The notes under the pieces: model-generated
What the model was told of the DNA's origin: nothing
What the model saw: the letters and a program-made list of their open reading frames with translations, nothing else
Databases searched by the model: none
Translations under genes and position numbers: made by a program
NCBI GenBank assembly: GCA_020024085.1
Contig: JAHHUG010000069.1
Location: 1-7,183, forward strand
From: Christensenellaceae bacterium
GTDB lineage: Bacteria > Bacillota > Clostridia > Christensenellales > CAAEEZ01
Length of the DNA: 7,183 nt
Direction of reading: 5' to 3'
Part shown: positions 1-6,193 of the stretch, piece after piece
How positions within the stretch are numbered: the stretch's first letter is position 1
Layout of the letters: each line of letters starts with the position of its first letter

Positions 1-1
1 A

Positions 2-1756
2 GATGTTAGAATTGCATTAAAATATAAGGGCATTGATAGTCCATTATTCCACGCAATCAAACTTGTTGAAAAGGACGAAATTGAGGTTGCAATGCACGAG
101 GACACAGTCAAAATGATTGACGAGTTCAAGGCAACATTCAAAAATGATGTTTTTGGCGATGACTTTGAGGCTCTTGTTGCTGATGCTAGATATAGATATA
201 TCTCAAAATATTATTCTTCAGCATTAACAAGACATAAAAAGAATGATAACCTTACAAAGTCAGATAAGGTAGATAAGGTACTTACCCACAAGTTTTGGGG
301 TATTCCTATTTTCCTAATAATTATGTTCGTGGTGTATCACCTAACTTTCAGTGAGAATTTCTTGTTTATAGGTGCAGCACTTGGTGGACAAGTTACTTTG
401 GAGGGTACTGTTTGGGAAGGTTTAGTACTTAATGGTCACGGTGTAAATGCACCTGGTGTATTCTTGCAAAAGGTAATGGAAGGTATCACGGGGCTTATAG
501 ATGAGGCAATGCGTGGAGCGTTAGCTACTTCTCCTGCTTGGGTAACTGGACTAATTTGTGATGGTGTGTGGGCAGGTATTGCAGCAGTACTATCATTTAT
601 TCCACAAATTATGGTACTATTCCTATTCTTGAGCATACTAGAAGATAGTGGATATATGGCAAGGGTAGCATTTATCCTTGACAGAATGTTTAGAAAGTTT
701 GGTTTGTCAGGTAGAGCATTTATGCCTATGATAATGGGCTTTGGTTGTTCTGTTCCTGCTATGATTAATACAAGAACCCTTGCTGATGAAAAGGAAAAGG
801 TTGCTACAATTAGGGTAATACCATTCTTTAGTTGTGGTGCAAAATTACCTATTTTAACAGCAATCGCTGGTGTACTTGTAAGTAGATTTGGTCTTCCTAG
901 TGCAGATTTAATCACATACGGAATGTACCTTGGTGGAATACTTGTAGCTATTGCAAGTGTACTTCTTATGAGAAATACCACCCTAAAGGGCGAAACTCCA
1001 CCATTTATTATGGAATTACCTGCATATCACTTACCACAACCAAAAAATCTAGCACTTCATTTGTGGGATAAGGTAAAGCATTATCTAAAAAAAGCATTTA
1101 CAGTTATCCTTGCAACAATGATAATAATTTGGTTCTTGTCTAACTTTACTTGGCAATGGCAAATGGTTCCTAACATTGAGGACCCTATAACTGGAGAGTT
1201 AGTACCAAATATCGGTATGAGTATCCTTGCAAATATTGGTCAGTTCTTTACTCCATTATTTACACCACTTGGATTTGGTAGTCAATTAAACCCAGAATAT
1301 AGTTGGGTATTTGTAGTTTCAGCAGTAACAGGCTTAATTGCAAAGGAAAATGTAATTGCAACATTCTCTGCAATCGCAGCAATCCTACCTAGCAGTATTT
1401 TAGCCGAAGCAGAGGGTTCAGCAGTGCTTGCAATGGTTGCAGCAACAGGAGTTACTTCTCAAGCACTTATTGCATTTATTATCTTTAATATGACTACAAT
1501 CCCTTGTTTTGCAACTGTTGCAACAGCAAAAGGAGAACTTACCAAAAAGCAATTTAGGTCAACAATTTTGTTCTGGGTACTTACATCTTATCTAGTAGGC
1601 ACTATGGTTTACCTAGTAGGAAGTTGGCCTTGGACAGTAGCAATATTTATTGTTTTAGCAGTGCTTGTAGGTTTAATTATACACTTTAACAATATAGGTA
1701 AAATTAACCTAGGCAAATTAAAAATTAAAAGAAGGAAAAGACAAGTCGAAGACTAA
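2..1756 (+). CDS. feoB: Ferrous iron transport protein B, 5'-truncated by the window edge
   Basis: FeoB is the inner-membrane Fe(II) permease, gated by an N-terminal G-protein domain. The frame is open from base 2, so the methionine at 92 is internal and the true start lies left of the window. The 584 visible residues begin in the helical linker that follows the G domain; the GTPase motifs are off-window. The membrane part is complete. A first helix lies at about visible residues 98-117. The block LEDSGYMARVAFILDR is followed by the first Gate motif GFGCSVPA (Cys249), then FFSCGAKLP (Cys278), a FeoB C-terminal core with GLIAKEN, and the second Gate motif IPCFATVATAKGE (Cys502). The protein ends in a basic tail rich in Lys/Arg. 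The stop is TAA followed at once by a second TAA in another frame. The next gene starts 12 bases later, so they are probably cotranscribed. The family call is firm; metal specificity is by homology. No feoA is visible. Confidence 0.96.
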   Translation, partial: DVRIALKYKGIDSPLFHAIKLVEKDEIEVAMHEDTVKMIDEFKATFKNDVFGDDFEALVADARYRYISKYYSSALTRHKKNDNLTKSDKVDKVLTHKFWGIPIFLIIMFVVYHLTFSENFLFIGAALGGQVTLEGTVWEGLVLNGHGVNAPGVFLQKVMEGITGLIDEAMRGALATSPAWVTGLICDGVWAGIAAVLSFIPQIMVLFLFLSILEDSGYMARVAFILDRMFRKFGLSGRAFMPMIMGFGCSVPAMINTRTLADEKEKVATIRVIPFFSCGAKLPILTAIAGVLVSRFGLPSADLITYGMYLGGILVAIASVLLMRNTTLKGETPPFIMELPAYHLPQPKNLALHLWDKVKHYLKKAFTVILATMIIIWFLSNFTWQWQMVPNIEDPITGELVPNIGMSILANIGQFFTPLFTPLGFGSQLNPEYSWVFVVSAVTGLIAKENVIATFSAIAAILPSSILAEAEGSAVLAMVAATGVTSQALIAFIIFNMTTIPCFATVATAKGELTKKQFRSTILFWVLTSYLVGTMVYLVGSWPWTVAIFIVLAVLVGLIIHFNNIGKINLGKLKIKRRKRQVED

Positions 1757-1757
1757 T

Positions 1758-1763
1758 AAGAGG
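1758..1763 (+). promoter_or_regulatory. Ribosome binding site of the Cys-rich small protein
   Basis: AAGAGG lies 5 bases before the ATG at 1769, directly after the feoB stop. It supports translation of a gene short enough to be missed. The same AAGAGG occurs before the next gene in this operon. Confidence 0.75.
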
Positions 1764-1768
1764 TTTAT

Positions 1769-1957
1769 ATGCAACCAGTAGAAATTGCAGTAATTGTAGT
1801 TAGTGTGCTTGTAGTTGTTTCGGTTTTTGGAAATTGGCTATACAAAAAATTGACACATAAGGATACCGGCTGTGGTGGTTGTAGTGGCTGTTCTAGTTGT
1901 GGCAGTTGCACAAGTTGCAATGTGGAAAATAAAAAGAAAAAAGAGGAAAACAAATGA
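1769..1957 (+). CDS. FeoB-associated Cys-rich membrane protein
   Basis: This 62-residue protein has one hydrophobic segment at about residues 5-20, a short basic stretch (KK at 26-27), then the thiol cluster TGCGGCSGCSSCGSCTSC at residues 33-50 and a Lys/Glu-rich tail. Cysteines 35, 38, 41, 44, 47 and 50 are spaced exactly three apart. The layout matches the small family found next to FeoB in many Bacillota (PF12669 type). By the positive-inside rule the cysteines should face the cytoplasm, where they could receive Fe(II) leaving FeoB or act as a redox or metal-binding scaffold; this role is inference. It starts 12 bases after feoB with a good AAGAGG site. Its TGA overlaps the next ATG (ATGA), suggesting translational coupling. 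No catalytic motif is visible. Identification rests on context and architecture. Confidence 0.9.
   Translation: MQPVEIAVIVVSVLVVVSVFGNWLYKKLTHKDTGCGGCSGCSSCGSCTSCNVENKKKKEENK
1869..1885 (+). repeat. 17-base direct repeat, copy 1 (Cys module)
   Basis: GCTGTGGTGGTTGTAGT occurs here and again at 2453-2469, identical over 17 bases. In each gene it is read in the frame giving Cys-Gly-Gly-Cys-Ser. It could mark spread of a Cys module between neighbouring genes or simply reflect Gly/Cys codon bias. Confidence 0.6.
1941..1946 (+). promoter_or_regulatory. Ribosome binding site of the NifX-like gene
   Basis: AAGAGG sits inside the Lys/Glu codons of the upstream gene, 7 bases before the ATG at 1954. 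It fixes that start and supports coupled translation across the ATGA junction. Confidence 0.7.
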
Positions 1958-2475
1958 GAGTAGCAGTATGTTATAAAACAGATAATACCGTATATCAACA
2001 TTATGGCAGAGCTGAACAATTTATGTTGTATGATATTGAGAATAAAAAGGTTGTAAATAAGGAAGTTTTGATTGTTTACAAACTTGTTCCAACAACAGTT
2101 GCAAAGCATTTGTACAAACATAATGTAGATGTGATTATTTGTGGAAATATAGGCGATTCAGCAAGAGAAAAGGTGTACGAAGAAGGTATGATTTTGTTTG
2201 CTGGCGTAAAGGGTAACTGCGACCAAGTTGTAGAAGATTTTATCAATAACAAGCTAGAATATGACCCAAAAATGAATACCGAAATGAATGGAGAGGACGG
2301 CGACGACCTTGAAGATTTATCAACAGGATTTGAGGGCGAGGATTGTGCTTGTAACAATGATAATAAGTATAATGTTACAAGAGATGGTGTTGAATGTTCG
2401 TGTGGTAGCACCCATAAAGGCTGTGACCATAATGGTGGCTGTGAAGGTGGTTGCTGTGGTGGTTGTAGTAAATAA
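1954..2475 (+). CDS. NifB/NifX-family cofactor-binding domain protein with Cys-rich tail
   Basis: The 173-residue protein has an N-terminal dinitrogenase iron-molybdenum cofactor-binding type domain (Nitro_FeMo-Co fold, RNase-H-like) at about residues 1-103. Family features are the opening MRVAVCYKTDNTVYQHYGRAEQF, the strand VDVIICGNIGDSA, and the segment ILFAGVKGNCDQVVEDFINNKL. An acidic linker follows (about 113-130, ED/DDLED), then a tail with nine cysteines (131, 133, 148, 150, 157, 163, 167, 168, 171) and histidines 154 and 159. Three more cysteines (6, 63, 89) lie in the core. Proteins of this family bind Fe-S or Fe-Mo clusters. No nitrogenase genes are in view, and the position behind feoB points to binding or sensing of iron or Fe-S clusters in the cytoplasm, which is inference. 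It overlaps the upstream gene by 4 bases and ends 33 bases before the terminator stem. The domain call is good; the function is open. Confidence 0.87.
   Translation: MRVAVCYKTDNTVYQHYGRAEQFMLYDIENKKVVNKEVLIVYKLVPTTVAKHLYKHNVDVIICGNIGDSAREKVYEEGMILFAGVKGNCDQVVEDFINNKLEYDPKMNTEMNGEDGDDLEDLSTGFEGEDCACNNDNKYNVTRDGVECSCGSTHKGCDHNGGCEGGCCGGCSK
2453..2469 (+). repeat. 17-base direct repeat, copy 2 (Cys module)
   Basis: This is the second exact copy of the 17-base sequence at 1869-1885. It forms the last codons of the NifX-like gene and encodes the terminal CGGCS before the final Lys. Confidence 0.6.
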
Positions 2476-2508
2476 TCACAAGCTAAAAAATAATAAAAAT
2501 TGTAAAAT

Positions 2509-2538
2509 AAAAGTCTCTCTTAATTGAGAGACTTTTTT
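2509..2538 (+). terminator. Bidirectional rho-independent terminator between feo operon and lipase gene
   Basis: The stem AAAAGTCTCTC (2509-2519) pairs perfectly with GAGAGACTTTT (2526-2536) around the loop TTAATT, and T residues run to 2538. On the minus strand the same stem is followed by a T-rich run (TTTTATTTT), and the convergent lipase gene stops at 2558. One hairpin can therefore end both transcripts. Confidence 0.88.
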
Positions 2539-2557
2539 GTTTGGTTATGTTGTAAAT

Positions 2558-4096
2558 TTACATTCTAATTGTATCCATTGCTTCTTTAAGTGCTTCGCCT
2601 ATTTCGTTTGGTTCCATAATTGGTAAAAAGTGTGAACCATCTTTAATAGATACAGGAGAGTACAAGTCAATATGGTCGTAGAAACCTTTTAGATAGTGTA
2701 CATTCAATTCGTCCATTGATTTACCTAAAGTAGCAGATTTTACAAGCACCATACTATCGCCAACATAGTTTGGAAGATAGTTTACATAAATTTGACCATC
2801 AATTTCTACTTTGTTTTCCTTAAAACTTGTGCCTCGTGTAATATTATCCTTATTTGGTTTGATATTAAAACTATTATCTTCGGCTATTGTAAAGTTTAGT
2901 CCAACAGTAGTTTGAGTTTCTTTTTTACCATTACCAGCGATATAGAATGAATTGTAACCAAGTACATCGCTTACAAAGGTTTTTTCAGTGCCAATATATA
3001 GTGATTTCCTATTATTAATTGCAGTATTAAAAGCGTTTAGCACGGCAGGGTTATCTTTAACGCTAGGTATTAATTGTACCTTTGCAACAAAGTCGTTGTA
3101 GCTTACTGGTGTACCATTGATTTTAATGTTGTTATCATTAAACAATTCTTCGCTTGGCAACAAATCGTAGATACTTGGCATTTTTCTTACCATTTTTAAC
3201 ATTTCGTTAGTAAGAGTTGTAGCAAACTTGATTGCATCGTCCTTAAACTCTAATGGTAATTTATTTTCAAGGTTAAGTCCACCCATAGATTCTAAAATAT
3301 AGCTTAAATCTTCCATTTTGATACCTAACAAATCAAGTATGCTAGGCAAATCGCCAAGTGCCAAATCGGTTGATGCAAAAGCCATAAGTAAGGTATCTAC
3401 TGCACCATAGTGTGGTGTACCAAGAGAGATAAAACCATCGGTATTTTGCCTATTTTCCTCTTTGGTTAGATAATAATCAATTACTACTCCACCAAGGCTA
3501 TGACCTACCAAAATGTTTTGCTCGTATTTATTAGCTTTTATAAATTGTTCAAGTTCTAGTGCAGAGTCAAGTGCAGATTTTGTCCAGTCGTATTGATAAA
3601 TCATTACGTCGTACTTATCCTTATCTGGTAACTTTGAATTTGCACCATAGTTGTTGTTGAAGTACTTATATAGGTTACGATATTCATCAATCAAACCATA
3701 TTGTAGATATTGGTCGTTCATATTAGCAGCACGAACAGGTGTGATTGCATTACCATTTTTGTCTTTACCCATAAAAGTATTGAAAAAGCCGATTATTTGG
3801 TTCATTGTTAACCTATCTCGTGTCATAAATAGGTTATTCATTAAAGCACCACCACTCCAAACAGGTTCGTTAGTTTGGGCATTAATTAGGTTACTTCCCA
3901 AAATTCCTGGCAAAATAATGATAGCTTTTTTTGCTTCATTAGTTTTGTTGTAAATAGGAGCTTCGTATTTGTAGTGATATTCTTCTTGTGTTGTTTTGTT
4001 GCAACCAGCAAAAACAACTAAGCACGAAACCAACATGCAAACAACCAAACTTGCAACAATAATCCTTTGTAAATTTTTTGTAAATGTTTTTTTCAT
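2558..4096 (-). CDS. Putative secreted lipoprotein lipase/acyltransferase, LCAT-like alpha/beta hydrolase
   Basis: The 512-residue product has a basic N-terminus, a hydrophobic core (about 12-30) and a lipobox-like FAGC with Cys32 as the likely lipidation site. Phe at the -3 position is not ideal. It should be anchored outside the membrane. The hydrolase domain resembles the lecithin:cholesterol acyltransferase family: an oxyanion-region motif ILPGILGSNL (61-70), YQYDW (167-171, like the family YDWR block), the nucleophile elbow GHSLGG (198-203, Ser200), SLGTPHYG (224-231), a late Asp in YVGDSMV (Asp447, where relatives usually have GDGTV), and His475 in FYDHIDLYS or His489 in DGSHFLP as the catalytic His. 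The natural ester substrate is unknown; a glycerolipid is a guess from the family. It is a single gene facing the feo operon and diverging from the ABC operon. The start is supported by the signal peptide and a weak AGGT upstream. Confidence 0.85.
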   Translation of the reverse strand: MKKTFTKNLQRIIVASLVVCMLVSCLVVFAGCNKTTQEEYHYKYEAPIYNKTNEAKKAIIILPGILGSNLINAQTNEPVWSGGALMNNLFMTRDRLTMNQIIGFFNTFMGKDKNGNAITPVRAANMNDQYLQYGLIDEYRNLYKYFNNNYGANSKLPDKDKYDVMIYQYDWTKSALDSALELEQFIKANKYEQNILVGHSLGGVVIDYYLTKEENRQNTDGFISLGTPHYGAVDTLLMAFASTDLALGDLPSILDLLGIKMEDLSYILESMGGLNLENKLPLEFKDDAIKFATTLTNEMLKMVRKMPSIYDLLPSEELFNDNNIKINGTPVSYNDFVAKVQLIPSVKDNPAVLNAFNTAINNRKSLYIGTEKTFVSDVLGYNSFYIAGNGKKETQTTVGLNFTIAEDNSFNIKPNKDNITRGTSFKENKVEIDGQIYVNYLPNYVGDSMVLVKSATLGKSMDELNVHYLKGFYDHIDLYSPVSIKDGSHFLPIMEPNEIGEALKEAMDTIRM

Positions 4097-4126
4097 AATA
4101 TACCTAAATTAAACTTATTATCATTT

Positions 4127-4155
4127 ATTATATACCATATGTATATATTTTGCAA
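4127..4155 (-). promoter_or_regulatory. Probable promoter of the lipase gene
   Basis: On the minus strand TTGCAA (4155-4150) and TATAAT (4132-4127) are separated by 17 bases. The predicted start is near 4120, leaving about 24 bases of leader containing AGGT (4105-4102) before the ATG at 4096. The -10 is perfect and the -35 matches 4 of 6. The region is very AT-rich, so chance matches are possible. Confidence 0.55.
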
Positions 4156-4268
4156 AGGGAGTTTTGAGATTATTGTGTAAAAATAATGGATATTTAAAAA
4201 AACAAAAGGTCGATTTATGAATAATAAAAAATAATAAAATAAATTACAAATAAAACTAATTTTTCGCC

Positions 4269-4297
4269 TTGACATATGGTTTAAAACAAAATACAAT
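4269..4297 (+). promoter_or_regulatory. Near-consensus promoter of the ABC transporter operon
   Basis: TTGACA (4269-4274) and TACAAT (4292-4297) are separated by exactly 17 bases. An A/T-rich stretch upstream (about 4225-4262) could act as an UP element. The predicted transcription start is near 4304, which is also where the ribosome binding site AAAGAGG (4304-4310) begins, so the leader would be only about 14 bases. A perfect 10-base palindrome, ACAATATTGT (4293-4302), overlaps the -10 and start region. Confidence 0.78.
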
Positions 4298-4302
4298 ATT
4301 GT
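4293..4302. repeat. Small palindrome over the -10 box, possible operator
   Basis: ACAATATTGT is a perfect inverted repeat of 10 bases covering most of the -10 element and the bases up to the predicted start site. A repressor bound here would block polymerase. No regulator gene is in the window, and a 10-base A/T-rich palindrome may be chance. Confidence 0.35.
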
Positions 4303-4317
4303 TAAAGAGGTATTGAA

Positions 4318-5256
4318 ATGTCAGTTATTGATGTAAATAATGTTACCAAAGATTATGGACATGGCAGAGGTATTTTTGATGTTAGTTTCCATGTTGAAAG
4401 TGGTGAGGTTTTTGGTTTTTTAGGTCCAAATGGTGCAGGTAAAACTACTACAATTAGGCATATTATGGGATTTAGTAAACCACAAAAAGGTTTCACCTCC
4501 GTTCTAGGTTTGGAAAGTTCGCAAAATTACTATAAAATACTTAAAGATGTTGGCTATCTTCCAGGAGAGGTAGCACTTCCTTCTGGACTTAAGGGTGACG
4601 AATTTATTAAAATGATGCAAGGACTTAGGAAGTCTAACAAAAATGATTACCTAAAGTATTTGCTTGATAAGTTTGAGCTTGACCCAACAGGCGATATGAA
4701 GAGAATGTCGCTAGGTAACAAAAGGAAACTTGCTATTGTTACTGCATTTATGGACGACCCAAAAGTGCTTATTCTTGATGAACCAACAAGTGGACTAGAC
4801 CCTATTATGCAAAATGTTTTTATCGACTTTATCAAGGAGGAGAAAAAACGAGGCAAAACAATACTTTTGTCTAGTCATATTTTCCACGAAATTGACCAAA
4901 CTTGTGATAGGATTGCAATTATTAAAGATGGTAGGATTGTGTCGGAGTTTGTAGCTGACGACCTTAAACATAATGTAAATAAGGTATATCAAATTGTTTT
5001 TAATAATGTACTTGACTATAACGAATTTTTGACATTAGGTTATGATATTAAATACAAAAGTGACAATAAATTAACGGTTAAAGCGAATGTTAATGATAGC
5101 AATATCAATAATCTTTTGGTTGTGCTTGAACATATGAATGTAAAATCATTCACAGAAGAGGTATTTTCATTACAAGACTTCTTTATGAAGTTCTACAATG
5201 AGAATAGACATTATGGAGGTGTAGAGGTAAATGAGAAAAAGTTTAGAAAAAAATAA
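4318..5256 (+). CDS. ABC-2 type transporter ATPase 1, degenerate signature motif
   Basis: This 312-residue cytoplasmic ATPase is of the BcrA/CcmA-like class that powers ABC-2 permeases. Walker A is GPNGAGKT (36-43). The Q-loop region reads GYLPGE (79-84), so the usual Gln is absent. The signature is MSLGNKRK (130-137), where relatives have S-x-G-x-x-Q; Arg136 replaces Gln. Walker B is VLILDEP (150-156, Glu155), the D-loop SGLD (158-161) and the switch His is His187. The last 100 residues or so form the C-terminal accessory domain common in this class. The start follows AAAGAGG with 7 bases of spacing. The gene overlaps ATPase 2 by 26 bases and ends in a Lys-rich tail. ATP binding looks intact; the altered signature suggests a weaker or asymmetric site in a heterodimer with ATPase 2. 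The substrate is unknown. Confidence 0.92.
   Translation: MSVIDVNNVTKDYGHGRGIFDVSFHVESGEVFGFLGPNGAGKTTTIRHIMGFSKPQKGFTSVLGLESSQNYYKILKDVGYLPGEVALPSGLKGDEFIKMMQGLRKSNKNDYLKYLLDKFELDPTGDMKRMSLGNKRKLAIVTAFMDDPKVLILDEPTSGLDPIMQNVFIDFIKEEKKRGKTILLSSHIFHEIDQTCDRIAIIKDGRIVSEFVADDLKHNVNKVYQIVFNNVLDYNEFLTLGYDIKYKSDNKLTVKANVNDSNINNLLVVLEHMNVKSFTEEVFSLQDFFMKFYNENRHYGGVEVNEKKFRKK
5215..5219 (+). promoter_or_regulatory. Ribosome binding site deciding the start of ATPase 2
   Basis: GGAGG lies 11 bases before the ATG at 5231, inside the coding sequence of ATPase 1. A second AGAGG at 5223-5227 is too close to that ATG to serve well. The later in-frame ATG at 5300 has no such site, so 5231 is preferred although it gives a longer N-terminus than ATPase 1 has. 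Confidence 0.6.
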
Positions 5257-6193
5257 ATTAATTGACCTTTCTACATTTGATAATGCACCTGTTATTTCTA
5301 TGAAAAATCTTACCAAGGATTATGGATACGGTAGAGGAATATTTGATTTATCTTTTGATATTTTTAAGGGAGAAACAGTAGGCTATGTAGGTACAAACGG
5401 CAGTGGTAAAACTACTACTATCCGTAATATTATGGGCTTTTTGAAGCCAACTACTGGCTCGGTATCGGTGCTTGGTATGGACTCTTGGCAAAATGCTATG
5501 GAGATAAAAAAATATATAGGTTATGTTCCAGGTGAGATTGCATTTCCTGGAGTAAATACGGGAGATGAGTTTCTTAAAATACAAGCAGAGTTTTGGGGTA
5601 TGAAGGATTTAAGCTATGCTAACTACCTAATTAACTGTTTGCAACTAGATACATCTGCTAACCTTAAACGAATGAGTAAGGGTATGAAACAGAAAACTGC
5701 TATTGTTGCAGCCTTAATGAATGACCCACCTATACTTATTCTTGATGAACCAACAACAGGACTTGACCCACTTATGAGGGAATCATTTATGGATATAATC
5801 ATAAATGAGAAGAAAAAGGGCAAAACAATATTTATGTCTTCACATATTTTTGAGGAAATTGAGGTTGCGTGCGATAGGGTAGGTTTGATTAAAGATGGAC
5901 ACCTTGTTAAAATTACCGAGATGAGTGAAATTACAAATAATGATGTAAGGACATACAAAATAGAGTTTTTAACAGAGGAAAGTTATAATAATTTTGTTAC
6001 CAAAAATTTTGTGTTTGAGGAGCTTTTGCCACAACATAAAAGGGTAATAGTTAATATTAAAGATGAGCAAATACACGAGTTATTCCTTGCTTTAGATGGC
6101 TTACAAGTTAAGTTTATATCTGAAACAAAGTACACTTTAAGTAAATATTTTGATAATTTAGTAAAAAATGGAGAGATGAGTAATGGTAAGTAA
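5231..6193 (+). CDS. ABC-2 type transporter ATPase 2, canonical motifs
   Basis: This 320-residue ATPase is clearly paralogous to the gene before it: both share TKDYG-x-GRGIFD near the N-terminus, the Q-loop variant PGE and a C-terminal accessory domain. Walker A is GTNGSGKT (54-61), with Thr where Pro is usual. The signature is MSKGMKQK (148-155), normal for this class. Walker B is ILILDEP (168-174, Glu173), the D-loop TGLD (176-179) and the switch His is His205. About 18 extra residues precede the domain compared with ATPase 1; they are charged and not recognised. It overlaps ATPase 1 by 26 bases and the permease by 11, a sign of coupled translation and fixed stoichiometry. It probably forms a heterodimer with ATPase 1 on the permease encoded next, although two separate homodimers cannot be excluded. 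Confidence 0.93.
   Translation: MRKSLEKNKLIDLSTFDNAPVISMKNLTKDYGYGRGIFDLSFDIFKGETVGYVGTNGSGKTTTIRNIMGFLKPTTGSVSVLGMDSWQNAMEIKKYIGYVPGEIAFPGVNTGDEFLKIQAEFWGMKDLSYANYLINCLQLDTSANLKRMSKGMKQKTAIVAALMNDPPILILDEPTTGLDPLMRESFMDIIINEKKKGKTIFMSSHIFEEIEVACDRVGLIKDGHLVKITEMSEITNNDVRTYKIEFLTEESYNNFVTKNFVFEELLPQHKRVIVNIKDEQIHELFLALDGLQVKFISETKYTLSKYFDNLVKNGEMSNGK
6170..6174 (+). promoter_or_regulatory. Ribosome binding site of the permease gene
   Basis: GGAGA lies 8 bases before the ATG at 6183, inside the last codons of ATPase 2. It supports this start within the 11-base overlap. Confidence 0.65.

Noticed and set aside
436..981. 181-codon open frame on the minus strand
   Set aside because: It lies wholly inside feoB, whose frame encodes conserved Gate motifs; the antisense product has no recognisable domain and is a shadow.
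1765..2121. 118-codon minus-strand frame across the two small feo genes
   Set aside because: Low-complexity product antisense to the Cys codons, which give Gln/Pro-like runs; both plus-strand genes have good ribosome binding sites and family matches.
2288..2527. 79-codon plus-strand frame over the end of the NifX-like gene
   Set aside because: It is out of frame with the Cys-rich tail, gives Val runs from Gly/Cys codons and runs into the terminator stem; the 1954 frame is clearly the real one.
4160..4260. A/T-rich stretch with AATAA-like repeats as a possible origin, CRISPR leader or small RNA
   Set aside because: No regular repeat unit, no stable hairpin and no terminator; it fits ordinary promoter-upstream DNA between divergent genes.
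4093..4296. 67-codon minus-strand frame whose stop overlaps the lipase ATG
   Set aside because: It would need a TTG start without a ribosome binding site and lies over the divergent promoters; the product is only what A/T-rich DNA gives by chance.
4795..4992. Minus-strand frames inside ATPase 1 (also 4647-4856)
   Set aside because: They are antisense to Walker B and neighbouring conserved regions, with no independent signals.
5300..5302. Alternative ATG start for ATPase 2 that would remove the N-terminal extension
   Set aside because: No ribosome binding site precedes it, while 5231 has GGAGG and the overlapping arrangement typical of this operon; kept only as a possibility.
5623..5958. Minus-strand frames inside ATPase 2 and across the permease start (also 5348-5584, 6158-6460)
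   Set aside because: They are shadows of well-supported genes with conserved motifs.
6176..6193. ATG at 6176 as the permease start
   Set aside because: It is in frame with ATPase 2 and reaches a stop after five codons; the permease frame starts at 6183.
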